Shown: positions 38,731-48,435, numbered from the stretch's first letter. The stretch is DNA of 64,000 bases from Coprobacter fastidiosus (GCF_030296935.1 NZ_AP028032.1:558001-622000), one strand, 5' to 3'. Made by a program: numbers and translations. The notes: generated from the sequence alone by a model not told the origin.

Positions 38731-40260
38731 TTATCGTTTTATAACTCTCTTGATTTTATTAAGAAGCAATATTTTTTCTTTTGAAGATAATCCTATAAAA
38801 AATATTATTATAGCACAATACAACCCGGAAAAAATAATTGTAAAAAACAATCTATGTATAGTCGGAAGGAAATAAGAATGTATGATATATACAGGAATCA
38901 TAACTATACAAAAAACAACCAATGCCTTAAACAATACATGTTTAAAATATTTTTGCACATTAAAAGGAACAAGAGTTTTAACAACAAGCAGCCGGCATAT
39001 CAATGCAATAGCTTCCATAAAAAGGGCAACTTGAAAAACAGAATCAGAATTATACCCTAATTTTAAAAAAGTATATGATATGGGAATATTTAATAAAAAT
39101 ACACTATTGACTATCAATTGAAATTTACGGATATTGCCAGAAGAGGAAGCTGCTGTGATTATTGGAGATGAAAATGTTGTCAATAATCCGGTCAATAACA
39201 CATATCTACAAAAAACTACAGTATGCTCAGGAACAACATTCAGCCATAAATAAAGAATTTGTTCCATCTCTGTGAAAACAGGTACTACCAAAAGTAAAAA
39301 TAAAAAAAATGATATTTTAGATGATACAAATATTAGGTCTTGAAAATATATAAAATCTTTTGAAGCGTATGATTTTACAATCTGAGGATTTACAGATGTC
39401 TGAAAACTAGAAATAAATGAATATAACGCATGAGTAACTTGAACAGCAATTCCTCTCGCCGCATTTACGATAGGTCCTCCAAAAATATTTAGCAATATAT
39501 TTTGACCTTGTGTATTGAGAATATTGACTATACCTCCAAAAATATTCCATCCAGTAAAACCTGTAAGTTCCTTATAAATAGTCATGTCTTTAACTAAATA
39601 AAATTTACAGATAGAAATTCTTCTATTACAATATATAGAATATATAGACAATATTATAAAAGCAACAGAACACATTAAGATAGCATAGGTCTTAAGCTTT
39701 TCCCAAAGGACCCATGTAAGTATTAAAGCCATTAACAGTTTTAATATCGCCTCAACAATACTTATATAAGCATAGACTTTCATACGCTCATACGCAATTA
39801 TTGTTGCTAACAAAGGAACTTGAATGAGAGAAATCATTGAAGACAATACAGAAAATTGAAATACCCAGTTTGCTGCATTTATTTTATCATCGGGAATTTC
39901 AAGTCTATTATTTAAAAACCATAAACCAATTGTTTCTGCCAGTAATAATATAAAAATAGCAATTATTATATGAATGGTTACAGAAGCATTAAAAACTTTA
40001 TTTAATTGAGAAATATTTCCCTTGCCTAACTCATAATTTAGAAATCGCTGTGTACTTGAAGCCATCGCAACATTTAAAAAACCAAACATACCAACGACTC
40101 CTCCAACAACATTGTATATACCAAAATCAACAACACCAAGAGCATTTAGTACAAGGCGTGAGGTATACAAAGAAACTCCCATCGTGATAAACATTCGAAC
40201 ATATAAAACCAACGTATTCTTTATAACAAGATTACGTTGACGATTTACTTTATCACTCAT
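38731..40260 (-). CDS. Polysaccharide flippase (Wzx-like)
   Basis: A 509-residue protein with 12-14 predicted membrane helices of the MATE-like oligosaccharide flippase superfamily. The early segment LYTSRLVLNALGVVDFGIYNVVGGVVGMFGF is typical of Bacteroidota Wzx-type exporters. It would move undecaprenyl-linked repeat units across the inner membrane. It lies between the rhamnose genes and the glycosyltransferase block and marks the switch to very AT-rich DNA. Confidence 0.88.
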   Translation of the reverse strand: MSDKVNRQRNLVIKNTLVLYVRMFITMGVSLYTSRLVLNALGVVDFGIYNVVGGVVGMFGFLNVAMASSTQRFLNYELGKGNISQLNKVFNASVTIHIIIAIFILLLAETIGLWFLNNRLEIPDDKINAANWVFQFSVLSSMISLIQVPLLATIIAYERMKVYAYISIVEAILKLLMALILTWVLWEKLKTYAILMCSVAFIILSIYSIYCNRRISICKFYLVKDMTIYKELTGFTGWNIFGGIVNILNTQGQNILLNIFGGPIVNAARGIAVQVTHALYSFISSFQTSVNPQIVKSYASKDFIYFQDLIFVSSKISFFLFLLLVVPVFTEMEQILYLWLNVVPEHTVVFCRYVLLTGLLTTFSSPIITAASSSGNIRKFQLIVNSVFLLNIPISYTFLKLGYNSDSVFQVALFMEAIALICRLLVVKTLVPFNVQKYFKHVLFKALVVFCIVMIPVYIIHSYFLPTIHRLFFTIIFSGLYCAIIIFFIGLSSKEKILLLNKIKRVIKR

Positions 40261-40269
40261 TTCTAACTA

Positions 40270-41409
40270 TCACCCTTTATACATCTCCTCGTAATACTTC
40301 TCATACTCACCGGAAGTGATGTTATCTATCCATTCCTGATTATCGAGATACCAACGGACTGTTTTCTCAATGCCTTCTTCGAACTGCAAGCTTGGTTCCC
40401 AATCGAGTTCATTTTTCAGTTTGGTACTATCTATGGCATAACGCAAATCGTGTCCTTTGCGGTCGGTAACGTAGGTAATCAGGTCTAAAGAATAACCTTC
40501 GGGATTGCCTAACAGACGATCGACCGTTTTGATGATGACTTTGATAATGTCAATATTTTTCCATTCGTTAAATCCTCCGATATTGTAAGTATCGGCTATC
40601 TTGCCATTATGGAAAATCATATCGATGGCTCGAGCATGGTCTACCACATAGAGCCAGTCGCGCACATTTTCGCCTTTGCCATATACCGGTAACGGTTTAC
40701 GGTGACGGATATTATTGATAAACAGAGGTATCAGTTTTTCGGGGAACTGGTATGGCCCATAATTGTTGCTGCAATTGGTAACGATGGTCGGCATACCGTA
40801 GGTATCGTGAAATGCCCGCACAAAATGGTCGCTCGATGCTTTCGATGCTGAATAGGGACTGTGCGGATTGTATTTCGTATCTTCATAAAAGAAATCTTTG
40901 CCATAGGCAAGATGGTGTTCTATGGAGGATGCTGTCGTTGTGAATGGTGGTTTTATCCCTTCGGGATGTGTGAGTTCCAAAGCTCCATATACTTCATCGG
41001 TAGAGATATGATAAAACCGTTTTCCGGCATAGCTTTCGGGTAAAGATTCCCAGTATTCTTTTGCTGCCTGCAACAGGCTCAATGTACCCATAACATTGGT
41101 GCGGGCAAAGGTGAAAGGGTCTTTAATGCTACGATCTACGTGACTTTCTGCTGCCAAATGGATAATGCCATCTGCTTCGTACTGTTTCACCAACTCCTGC
41201 ATTCCGGGAAAATCGCATATATCGGCTTTTACAAAAGTATAGTTCGGCTTGTCTTCTATATCTTTAAGATTGGCTAAATTGCCGGCATAGGTCAGTTTAT
41301 CGAGATTGATAATGTGGTAATCGGGATATTTATTGACAAACAAGCGAACGACATGCGATCCTATAAATCCGGCGCCTCCGGTAATGATGATATTGCGTTT
41401 AAATTTCAT
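40270..41409 (-). CDS. rfbB: dTDP-glucose 4,6-dehydratase
   Basis: A 379-residue NAD-dependent extended short-chain dehydrogenase. GGAGFIGSHVV is the NAD loop, STDEVYG carries the Thr-Asp-Glu catalytic set, and YSASKASSDH gives the YxxxK pair. It makes dTDP-4-keto-6-deoxyglucose, the second step to dTDP-L-rhamnose. All four pathway genes are contiguous in the order A, C, D, B along transcription. Confidence 0.95.
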   Translation of the reverse strand: MKFKRNIIITGGAGFIGSHVVRLFVNKYPDYHIINLDKLTYAGNLANLKDIEDKPNYTFVKADICDFPGMQELVKQYEADGIIHLAAESHVDRSIKDPFTFARTNVMGTLSLLQAAKEYWESLPESYAGKRFYHISTDEVYGALELTHPEGIKPPFTTTASSIEHHLAYGKDFFYEDTKYNPHSPYSASKASSDHFVRAFHDTYGMPTIVTNCSNNYGPYQFPEKLIPLFINNIRHRKPLPVYGKGENVRDWLYVVDHARAIDMIFHNGKIADTYNIGGFNEWKNIDIIKVIIKTVDRLLGNPEGYSLDLITYVTDRKGHDLRYAIDSTKLKNELDWEPSLQFEEGIEKTVRWYLDNQEWIDNITSGEYEKYYEEMYKG

Positions 41410-41415
41410 GATCGA

Positions 41416-42276
41416 TTATTTTTGTTTAAGTTCTTCTATGCATTTTACTAAAGAGTCTTTCCAATACGGAACTGTTATGCCGAATGTCTTTTTTACTTTT
41501 GTCTTATCCAATACCGAAAAATGCGGACGTTTTACTTTACTTGGAAATTCGTCGCTGTGACAAGGTTGTATATCACAACAGTTTCCGGAAAGTGCGCATA
41601 TCTCTTTTGCAAAATCATACCAAGAACAGACTCCTTCATTGCTGTAATGATAGATACCTTGCCGATTTAGAAAATTGTTTTCTATGATTTTGTAGATCAA
41701 TGCCGCCAAATCACCGGCATAGGTCGGTGTACCGACTTGATCGAACACGACATTCAGGGTTTCTCTCTCTGATGTAAGACGTTGCATGGTCTTTACAAAA
41801 TTGTTCCCGAACGGGGAATAGAGCCATGCCGTACGAAAGATCAGATAACGGCATCCCGACTCCAATATGGCTTTTTCTCCTGCCAATTTTGTGATTCCGT
41901 AAACTCCCAACGGATCGGTCGTCCAATCTTCGTGACAAGGGATATTCCGGTCTCCTTTAAAAACGTAATCGGTAGAGATGTGTATCAGAGTCGAACCCGA
42001 CTCCTTGGCTGCCATCGACAGGTTCTCGACAGCCTTATTGTTCAGCAAATCGGCTGTTGCATAATCGTCTTCTGCTTTATCGACATTGGTATATGCAGCA
42101 CAGTTTACAATTACTTGTATATTCTCTTTATCGATTATCCGGCGAATAGCATTCAGATCGGTAATATCCAATTCCGCTACGTCTGTAAAAACATAATGGT
42201 TGCCCGAACTTTTCGATACACGGCGCATTTCATTTCCGAGTTGCCCGTTTGCGCCTGTTACTAATATATTCATCAT
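41416..42276 (-). CDS. rfbD: dTDP-4-dehydrorhamnose reductase
   Basis: A 286-residue NAD(P)H-dependent enzyme of the last step to dTDP-L-rhamnose. GANGQLGNEM is the cofactor loop and YGITKLAGEK gives the YxxxK pair. Two adjacent ATGs (42276 and 42273) are possible starts; the first overlaps the rfbC stop by one base (TGATG), which suggests coupling. An apparent earlier TTG is not needed. Confidence 0.94.
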   Translation of the reverse strand: MMNILVTGANGQLGNEMRRVSKSSGNHYVFTDVAELDITDLNAIRRIIDKENIQVIVNCAAYTNVDKAEDDYATADLLNNKAVENLSMAAKESGSTLIHISTDYVFKGDRNIPCHEDWTTDPLGVYGITKLAGEKAILESGCRYLIFRTAWLYSPFGNNFVKTMQRLTSERETLNVVFDQVGTPTYAGDLAALIYKIIENNFLNRQGIYHYSNEGVCSWYDFAKEICALSGNCCDIQPCHSDEFPSKVKRPHFSVLDKTKVKKTFGITVPYWKDSLVKCIEELKQK

Positions 42277-42845
42277 CAATACAATTTTTCGTTATAGTCG
42301 AACAACCATGACGCATCTTGCAAACGACAATGATGCCGGTCTTTTTCCGAGAGTATTACTTTATCGGACGGTATTTTCCAATCTATCCCCAAATCAGGAT
42401 CATCCCATGCCAAAGCTCCTTCACTTTGCGGTGCATAAAATGCGTCGCATTTATACTGGAATATGACTTCATCGGTCAGGACGCTGAATCCGTGTGCAAA
42501 TCCGCGCGGGATAAAGAATTGCCGATGGTTTTCTCCGGAAAGTTCTACGGCTATATGTTTGCCGAATGTGGGAGAACCTTTGCGAATATCGACGGCGACA
42601 TCCAAAACAGCGCCCTTGATCACTCGCACCAGTTTGCTTTGGGTATATGGCGGTTTCTGGAAATGCAATCCGCGCAAAACTCCGTAAGAGGATTTCGACT
42701 CATTATCTTGGACGAAAACGGTTTTACACACTTTTTCTTCAAATTCGCGCTGAGAGAATGATTCGAAAAAATATCCCCGTTCATCGCTGAAAATTCGCGG
42801 TTCTATGATAACCACTCCGTCTATGTCCGTTTTTATTACTTCCAT
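42276..42845 (-). CDS. rfbC: dTDP-4-dehydrorhamnose 3,5-epimerase
   Basis: A 189-residue cupin-fold epimerase. GVLRGLHFQ carries the catalytic His region, VDIRKGSPTFGK and FIPRGFAHGF are family hallmarks. It turns dTDP-4-keto-6-deoxyglucose into the rhamno isomer. Its start overlaps the rfbA stop by one base (TAATG). Confidence 0.95.
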   Translation of the reverse strand: MEVIKTDIDGVVIIEPRIFSDERGYFFESFSQREFEEKVCKTVFVQDNESKSSYGVLRGLHFQKPPYTQSKLVRVIKGAVLDVAVDIRKGSPTFGKHIAVELSGENHRQFFIPRGFAHGFSVLTDEVIFQYKCDAFYAPQSEGALAWDDPDLGIDWKIPSDKVILSEKDRHHCRLQDASWLFDYNEKLY

Positions 42846-43732
42846 TATTCCAATCCCAACTCATTAATAACTTTCAGCAAATATTGCCCGTATTGATTTT
42901 TAAGCATCGGTTGCGCCAAATCACGCATTTTATCGGCAGTGATCCAACCTTTGCGAAGAGCTATGCCTTCGAGGCAGGCGACTTTCAGCCCTTGTCGCTT
43001 CTCAATGACTTCGACAAAGGTTGAAGCTTCACTTAATGAATCGTGCGTACCTGTGTCTAACCAGGCAAATCCACGTCCTAATGTCTGCACTTTTAATTCC
43101 CGATCATTCAAAAAGGCCTGATTTACCGTAGTAATTTCCAGTTCTCCTCTTGCCGAAGGCTTTATATTTTTGGCAATATCGACTACACGATTAGGATAAA
43201 AATAGAGTCCTACAACTGCGTAGTTGGATTTAGGCTTTTCCGGTTTCTCTTCGATCGACATACAATTACCGTCTTTGTCAAACTCTGCAACACCATACCG
43301 CTCAGGATCGGCGACCCAATAGCCGAAAACCGTAGCTTTCTTGTCTTCGTCTGCCGTACGTACAGCGTCTTGCAACATTCGGGTAAAACTTTGTCCATAA
43401 AAGATATTATCTCCGAGAACCAGACAAACCGAATCGTCTCCTATGAATTTTTCACCGATAATAAAGGCCTGAGCCAGACCGTCCGGACTGGGCTGTTCGG
43501 CATATTCGAAATGTACTCCGTAATCAGAACCGTCTCCTAACAATCTCTTGAATCCGGGCAGATCGACCGGAGTAGATATTACCAAAATATCCCGGATATC
43601 TGCCAACATCAACACCGATATAGGATAATAGATCATCGGTTTGTCATAAATCGGGAGAAGCTGCTTACTCACTCCCTTAGTGATCGGATACAACCTTGTG
43701 CCCGAACCGCCTGCTAATACAATACCTTTCAT
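42845..43732 (-). CDS. rfbA: Glucose-1-phosphate thymidylyltransferase
   Basis: A 295-residue nucleotidyltransferase joining glucose 1-phosphate and dTTP. The N-terminal [20 protein letters not shown] is the signature, and [10 protein letters not shown] holds the metal-binding Asp. It begins the dTDP-rhamnose block, 36 bases after the Wzc-like gene. The block is less AT-rich than the glycosyltransferases beyond it, as is common for the conserved ends of capsule loci. Confidence 0.96.
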   Translation of the reverse strand: MKGIVLAGGSGTRLYPITKGVSKQLLPIYDKPMIYYPISVLMLADIRDILVISTPVDLPGFKRLLGDGSDYGVHFEYAEQPSPDGLAQAFIIGEKFIGDDSVCLVLGDNIFYGQSFTRMLQDAVRTADEDKKATVFGYWVADPERYGVAEFDKDGNCMSIEEKPEKPKSNYAVVGLYFYPNRVVDIAKNIKPSARGELEITTVNQAFLNDRELKVQTLGRGFAWLDTGTHDSLSEASTFVEVIEKRQGLKVACLEGIALRKGWITADKMRDLAQPMLKNQYGQYLLKVINELGLE

Positions 43733-43768
43733 TTTTAATATAGTTGCAATAATATGGTGTCCGGAAGT

Positions 43769-46177
43769 CTAATTTTCTTCAGAATAACCTTTGCCATATC
43801 CATAATTATAACCGTATCTGTACCCATACCGATATCCATAATGACCATATGCTTCGGATGTGCCGTTCAGGATAACAGCCATGTTTTTATATCTTTGATC
43901 TGTATAAAATCCTTCTATTTCATAAAGCATGCTGCGATCTAATAAGCCTGACCGGATAATAAACAGTGTCATATCCGATAATTTATTGATAATAGAAGCA
44001 TCTGCAACTATCTCTACCGGAGGACAATCGATAAAGATGCAGTCATATTCGGTCTTTAATGTACTCAACATTTGTTCTAAGCGCAGATCAAATAACAGCT
44101 CGGTCGGATTTGGAGGTATCGTGCCTACCGGTATTACATCTAAACCCGGATAAACCTTGCCTTTGACTATAATTTCAGAAAAATTTTCTACTTGCCCGCT
44201 CAAATAATTTGAAATTCCTATTCGGGGAGAATCGACATACGAGCTTAAAGAGGCTTTTCTCATATCGAGGTCAATAACCAATATCTTTTTACCTTTAATT
44301 GCAAGACTTTTTGCCAGATTCATGGTAATAAAAGTCTTTCCGCTACCCGGATTTGCAGACGTAACCATGATAACCCGGGATTGTCCTTCTTTACCCAACA
44401 TGAACTCAAGATTGGTGCGTACAACTCTAAATGCTTCGTTGACAAGATTTCGGCTTTTTTCTTTAACTACAATCGTATGTGTTTCCGGTAATTTCTTTTT
44501 CCGGAATATCGAGCCCTGTTTGCCCTGATGATATGCCAACGGTATTTCTCCGACAAAAGGAATTGTCATATTTTCTAAATCTTTACGTCCCCTGACTTTT
44601 GTATTCATATTCTCTGCAATGAATATGACTATTGCAGGCATCAACAGACCTGCTACAAAGGCAACCAGCAAGATATTCTTTTTCAGCGGGGCTGTAGGTA
44701 ACATGCTTCCTCCCGCCGGAGTGATAATACGGGTATTATATGCCGTAAACGCTTGAGAAAGTTCGTTCTCTTCACGTTTTTGAAGTAAGTATAGATAAAG
44801 CGATTCTTTTACTTTCTGTTGGCGTTCGACCGAAAGCAGATATTTGGCCTGAGCAGGGCTTTCAGCAATACGGGTAGTCGTCTGCTGTCCGCTGCGTTCG
44901 AGATTTTTTATTTGTGCATTTAAGGTGACAACCTGATTATCTATAGACGCGACAATTGCTTTGCGCATAGCAGCCAATGCATGGTCGAGATCGATAACCA
45001 AAGGGTTCTGGTCACTGCTGTTTGCAACCAAACTGTTGCGCTGAAGCAATTTGTTATTGTATTCTGTAATCTGATCTCCGAGGTTAGAGTTTTCTATACC
45101 CGAATTGGCCGGCAAAAGCTGGTATTTGTTCGACTCTCCTCCTAAATAATTACGAATATAGCGAGCCATATAAAGCTGATTGTTCAATGCCAATAATTGA
45201 GCATCAGTTTCGTTGACTTGTGCCATATACATACTGGATGCCGCTTGCACATCAGGCAAAAGATGTTCGCTCTTATACGAAGATATGTCCTCATCTACAC
45301 TTCCCAATTCTTTTTCAATAACACCTAAGCGTTCGTTGATAAACATAGAAGTGCTGATCGCTATCTGATTTTTATCTTTTACCCAATTTTCATTATATAC
45401 GGCAATCAACGTATTCAGAATATCTTCGGCCCGCTGGATAGAAACGTCTTTGAATGACAGATCGACAACCGTAGATTTTTCATCATTTAGCACGACAGAT
45501 AAATTCGGAGCATAACGACGGACAGCACTATAAAGACTAGAACAGGAAACATATATAGGTTGAGAAAATTGAGAAGTATAATAAGGCGTGGGGCATACTG
45601 TTACTTTTCCAACAGGAGTCATAATCGTGTCTGTCAATTGTCCTTTTACCAATTTCCCGGGCAGTTCTTCACCATTCCGTATAAAATCAGACAGTTCTAC
45701 GGTACTATCTGCCAAAATTTTTACGGTCAGCGCTGACGACTCATTATCGTTCGGAGTATCTATAGACACATTTATCGGTAAAGTACGACCATATAACACT
45801 TCCCGGTAAAAGCCTCCGTCAACATGATAATCCATATTCAGATGCAAACGCTTTACGACATCGGTCATGATTGCCGGAGACTGCAATGAAATAATTTCAT
45901 TATTTACATTCGTATTTGCTTGAATCAGTCCCAAATCGGCAAATGATCCGGCATCTGCGGAGAGGGACTTCCCTTTTGAGTCTTCTTTAATGAGTATTGA
46001 AGCCGACCGGGTATACACCGGAGGCGTTACTTTAATATACAAGAAAGCAGCTCCTAATGTAATCATCAGAGATAGGGCAAACCAATACCAATTGGATGCA
46101 CAAAGGTATAGCAAATCTTGTATTCGCATAAACTCTTCAGATTGCTTCGATTTCGGATTATTTTGAACAGCAGCCAT
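43769..46177 (-). CDS. Wzc-like polysaccharide co-polymerase and BY-type tyrosine kinase
   Basis: An 802-residue inner-membrane protein. An N-terminal Wzz domain with a first membrane segment (about residues 33-53), a long periplasmic coiled-coil part, and a second membrane segment near 505 lead to a cytoplasmic kinase: Walker A SANPGSGKTF, Walker A' VIDLDMRKAS, Walker B FIDCPPVEIV. The tail carries ten Tyr in the last 27 residues, the autophosphorylation cluster. It controls chain length and export with the Wza-like protein. The start is the ATG at 46177 (MAAVQNN), not the TTG upstream. Confidence 0.93.
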   Translation of the reverse strand: MAAVQNNPKSKQSEEFMRIQDLLYLCASNWYWFALSLMITLGAAFLYIKVTPPVYTRSASILIKEDSKGKSLSADAGSFADLGLIQANTNVNNEIISLQSPAIMTDVVKRLHLNMDYHVDGGFYREVLYGRTLPINVSIDTPNDNESSALTVKILADSTVELSDFIRNGEELPGKLVKGQLTDTIMTPVGKVTVCPTPYYTSQFSQPIYVSCSSLYSAVRRYAPNLSVVLNDEKSTVVDLSFKDVSIQRAEDILNTLIAVYNENWVKDKNQIAISTSMFINERLGVIEKELGSVDEDISSYKSEHLLPDVQAASSMYMAQVNETDAQLLALNNQLYMARYIRNYLGGESNKYQLLPANSGIENSNLGDQITEYNNKLLQRNSLVANSSDQNPLVIDLDHALAAMRKAIVASIDNQVVTLNAQIKNLERSGQQTTTRIAESPAQAKYLLSVERQQKVKESLYLYLLQKREENELSQAFTAYNTRIITPAGGSMLPTAPLKKNILLVAFVAGLLMPAIVIFIAENMNTKVRGRKDLENMTIPFVGEIPLAYHQGKQGSIFRKKKLPETHTIVVKEKSRNLVNEAFRVVRTNLEFMLGKEGQSRVIMVTSANPGSGKTFITMNLAKSLAIKGKKILVIDLDMRKASLSSYVDSPRIGISNYLSGQVENFSEIIVKGKVYPGLDVIPVGTIPPNPTELLFDLRLEQMLSTLKTEYDCIFIDCPPVEIVADASIINKLSDMTLFIIRSGLLDRSMLYEIEGFYTDQRYKNMAVILNGTSEAYGHYGYRYGYRYGYNYGYGKGYSEEN

Positions 46178-46200
46178 ATTTTTATTTAATATCAAAATAG

Positions 46201-47025
46201 TTATTTAACAATAAGCACGGTAATAGTGGTCAGCAATGAGGCCAATGACATCCAGAAAGATGTAGAACGGACATTATTACCGTTGACCGTAGATTGACGT
46301 GCCCGGACTGAATTAGGTTCGACATATATTACATCGTTCTGCTGAAGATAATATGCCGGAGAAGAATAAATCTGTTTTGCAGAACACAAGTCGAGTTGAT
46401 AAGCGGTCTCTTTATCCCCCTCCTTTCTCAGCACATATACGGGATTCCGTTTCCCGTATATCGAGAGATCCCCGGCCATACTGATTGCATCAAGAACGGT
46501 AATTCTGTCCCGATCGATATTAATGCGCCCCGGTTTATTGACCTCTCCTAATACAAAAACACTGAGATTCATAAATTCTACCGTAACGACCGGGTCTTTT
46601 ATCAGATTTTCCTTAATAAGCCGGTCCTTGATGTATCCGGCAAGCTCGGAACGGGTCATTCCTGCCACACGAATTTTTCCTAAAACGGGAAATTCAATAT
46701 CTCCTTGAGCATCGACAGTATATACCGACATTTCTTGATTAGAATTTTGCGCCCCCGATGCTAATCCTGCACGAAAAGAGGCTATAGGCAAATTGAACAG
46801 ACTTGCTAATTGAGGATCTTTACTGCTGACAACGATAGAAAGCTTATCTTCCGGTCGGAACGTAATTTGAGTCGATGCTATCAATTGCTCAGATATTCCC
46901 GGCTTAAGATCCTGAAAATATACGACCTTTTTAGACGAATCACATGAACTGAAAAGTACAATAACAAGTAAAATTCCTAATATATACTTGATCTGCATAA
47001 GCTTAATCTTTATTATTTTATTCAT
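46201..47025 (-). CDS. Wza-like polysaccharide export lipoprotein
   Basis: A 274-residue outer-membrane export protein. The signal ends VIVLFSSCDSS, a lipobox. A polysaccharide biosynthesis/export domain (YTVDAQGDIEFPVLGKIRVAG) and SLBB-type segments (VFVLGEVNKPGRINI) follow. A C-terminal hydrophobic helix closes the protein, as in Wza where it forms the outer-membrane barrel. It pairs with the Wzc-like gene 23 bases downstream. Confidence 0.92.
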   Translation of the reverse strand: MNKIIKIKLMQIKYILGILLVIVLFSSCDSSKKVVYFQDLKPGISEQLIASTQITFRPEDKLSIVVSSKDPQLASLFNLPIASFRAGLASGAQNSNQEMSVYTVDAQGDIEFPVLGKIRVAGMTRSELAGYIKDRLIKENLIKDPVVTVEFMNLSVFVLGEVNKPGRINIDRDRITVLDAISMAGDLSIYGKRNPVYVLRKEGDKETAYQLDLCSAKQIYSSPAYYLQQNDVIYVEPNSVRARQSTVNGNNVRSTSFWMSLASLLTTITVLIVK

Positions 47026-47042
47026 ACTATTTAAATTCCTTA

Positions 47043-47603
47043 CTATTCTATTTTTTCGATCAACGAAGGATGTATAAATGCGGTTGCAACGGCCATTATC
47101 CCTTGAATAGAAACGACTACCCTCCTATCGCCCTTAACTCGTACAAATACACCTTCTACTCCGGAAAAAATTCCTCCGGTAATTCTAACCTTATCTCCCT
47201 TTTTCAACATTAACGAAACAGGATCGAGATAAACGAGCTGATCGTCATACGTACCCGACACTGCAATGAAATCTTGCATTTGCTTATCGGGAATTATAAT
47301 CGGACGGCCTGTTGCCTTATCCATAATATATCGAATAGGCAAACGGACTTCAAGTTCAGACTTGAATGTATCTATACTTGTTTTTGTCGAATGGACAAAA
47401 ACAAGATTATGTATGATCGGTACTAATTTTCGTGATTTTTTAGCTCCTAAATCCGTGCTTTCATAGTGCATCGGTATAAAATTTTCAACATTATGACCGT
47501 CGAGATATTCTTTGAATATCATTTCCCGGCTATAAGTAACACGTATAGCATACCATGCTATATCACCTTGTTTCTTTAATTCTATGTTTTCTTTCTGCTC
47601 CAA
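47043..47603 (-). CDS. upxY: UpxY-type NusG-like transcription antiterminator (start unclear)
   Basis: A 186-residue NusG paralogue: an N-terminal NGN domain (WYAIRVTYSREMIFKEYL) and a C-terminal KOW motif (KKGDKVRITGGIFSGVEGVFVRV). UpxY proteins are the first genes of Bacteroides capsule operons and prevent premature termination in their own leader. The frame can start only at TTG 47603. An ATG at 47613, 7 bases after GGAGA, is one base out of frame across an A5T4 run; losing one base there would give MKILEQKENIELKK. So this copy may be frameshifted or really use TTG. No upxZ-like gene follows. Confidence 0.85.
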   Translation of the reverse strand: MEQKENIELKKQGDIAWYAIRVTYSREMIFKEYLDGHNVENFIPMHYESTDLGAKKSRKLVPIIHNLVFVHSTKTSIDTFKSELEVRLPIRYIMDKATGRPIIIPDKQMQDFIAVSGTYDDQLVYLDPVSLMLKKGDKVRITGGIFSGVEGVFVRVKGDRRVVVSIQGIMAVATAFIHPSLIEKIE

Positions 47604-48087
47604 AATTTTTCATAAAATAATCTCCGGTATAAAAAGGGATTATTTAAGGATATTCTCATATCCCAAAGATGATCGCGATTCACATCGAGACTTCTCTTAC
47701 TTAATATCTTAGATGTGTAATTTATATACCAGAGATTATATTTTTATAAATAATACACCAAGAACCTGTACTTCTAAGACAAGATAGTTTTTGAATCTTT
47801 TGACCCTTCTAAAACTAAGCCGATCACTATATCAAGAAGTTCTCAAAACAGACTCGGGCAAAATTTAGACGGCTTTTAAAATTCCTATCCTACTTCGGTA
47901 AAACTTTGAACAAGTTCTAAATTCATAGACTTTGAAATCATAACTATATAATATCAATAACTACAACAACTTTTCCCAAATATTAATTTTTACAAAAGAA
48001 TGTTCTTTAGGGACACCAGAAATATATATATCCCTGACTAACAATCGTTTGGCTGTATAATATAAAACACACCTTCAGCTCTGAATC
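47604..48087 (-). other. Untranslated leader of the capsule operon
   Basis: About 480 bases between the invertible element and upxY, without a convincing gene and without an exact minus-strand TAnnTTTG box. Short stems can be drawn (GGGAT/ATCCC near 47636-47670; AGGGA/TCCCT near 48009-48035). A copy of the recurring AAGCC-GTCTAAATTTTG motif lies at 47848-47880. Long leaders of this kind are where UpxY acts in Bacteroides. Confidence 0.55.
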
Positions 48088-48113
48088 CTGTTTCTATCAC
48101 AGAAGTAGGACTT
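48088..48113 (+). repeat. Inverted repeat left (IR-L), 26 bp
   Basis: Begins CTGTTTCTATCACAG and ends GTAGGACTT; it is the exact reverse complement of 48410-48435 over all 26 bases. The match stops at both flanks. Confidence 0.95.
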
Positions 48114-48368
48114 TATTATCTTGTGTATATAATTAATTGATTAATAGCATATTAATTTATTGTAACGCAAAAAAAATAGTTCCTAATATATTTTTATTTG
48201 ACTATATAATATAATATTTGCAATAAATGCTACAACTCATTATACAATAACCTTTATTTTTACTATTCGAATAATGATTTATACCTGATTAGAATTTAAA
48301 TTACTTACTTGCAAAATATTGATTTTCAGCATATGTGATTTTAATAGCAAAAAAATGTTTATTATTTA

Positions 48369-48400
48369 ATTGGATAAACAAACTTATTTATCTAAATTTG
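48369..48400 (+). promoter_or_regulatory. Promoter inside the invertible element
   Basis: ATTG at 48369-48372 (three of four -33 bases), a 20-base spacer, then TAAATTTG at 48393-48400 (exact -7 match). The start would be near 48407, just before IR-R, with transcription crossing IR-R to the right. Near IR-L no minus-strand box is seen; TAAGTTTG on the minus strand at 48379-48386 lacks a -33 partner. Confidence 0.7.
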
Positions 48401-48409
48401 GACACGTTT

Positions 48410-48435
48410 AAGTCCTACTTCTGTGATAGAAACAG
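48410..48435 (-). repeat. Inverted repeat right (IR-R), 26 bp
   Basis: Exact reverse complement of IR-L, ending 15 bases from the stop codon of the recombinase gene. Confidence 0.95.

Larger units (their letters stand above)
48088..48435. promoter_or_regulatory. Invertible promoter element (capsule phase switch)
   Basis: A 348-bp segment bounded by perfect 26-bp inverted repeats, immediately next to a tyrosine recombinase gene and upstream of upxY. The 296-bp interior has no gene and one good promoter that, in this orientation, points right, away from the capsule genes. Inversion would move its -7 box to 48123-48130 on the minus strand, reading into upxY. This is the layout of phase-variable capsule promoters in Bacteroidales. 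The orientation shown is OFF by this reading. Confidence 0.88.

Noticed and set aside
41782-42264. 160-codon plus-strand frame opposite rfbD
   Set aside because: Antisense shadow of a complete reductase gene.
48379-48386. Minus-strand TAAGTTTG as a promoter reading into the capsule operon in the present orientation
   Set aside because: It matches the -7 pattern but has no TTTG about 20 bases upstream, and it sits at the far side of the invertible segment; I rank it well below the plus-strand promoter, so the OFF call keeps some uncertainty.
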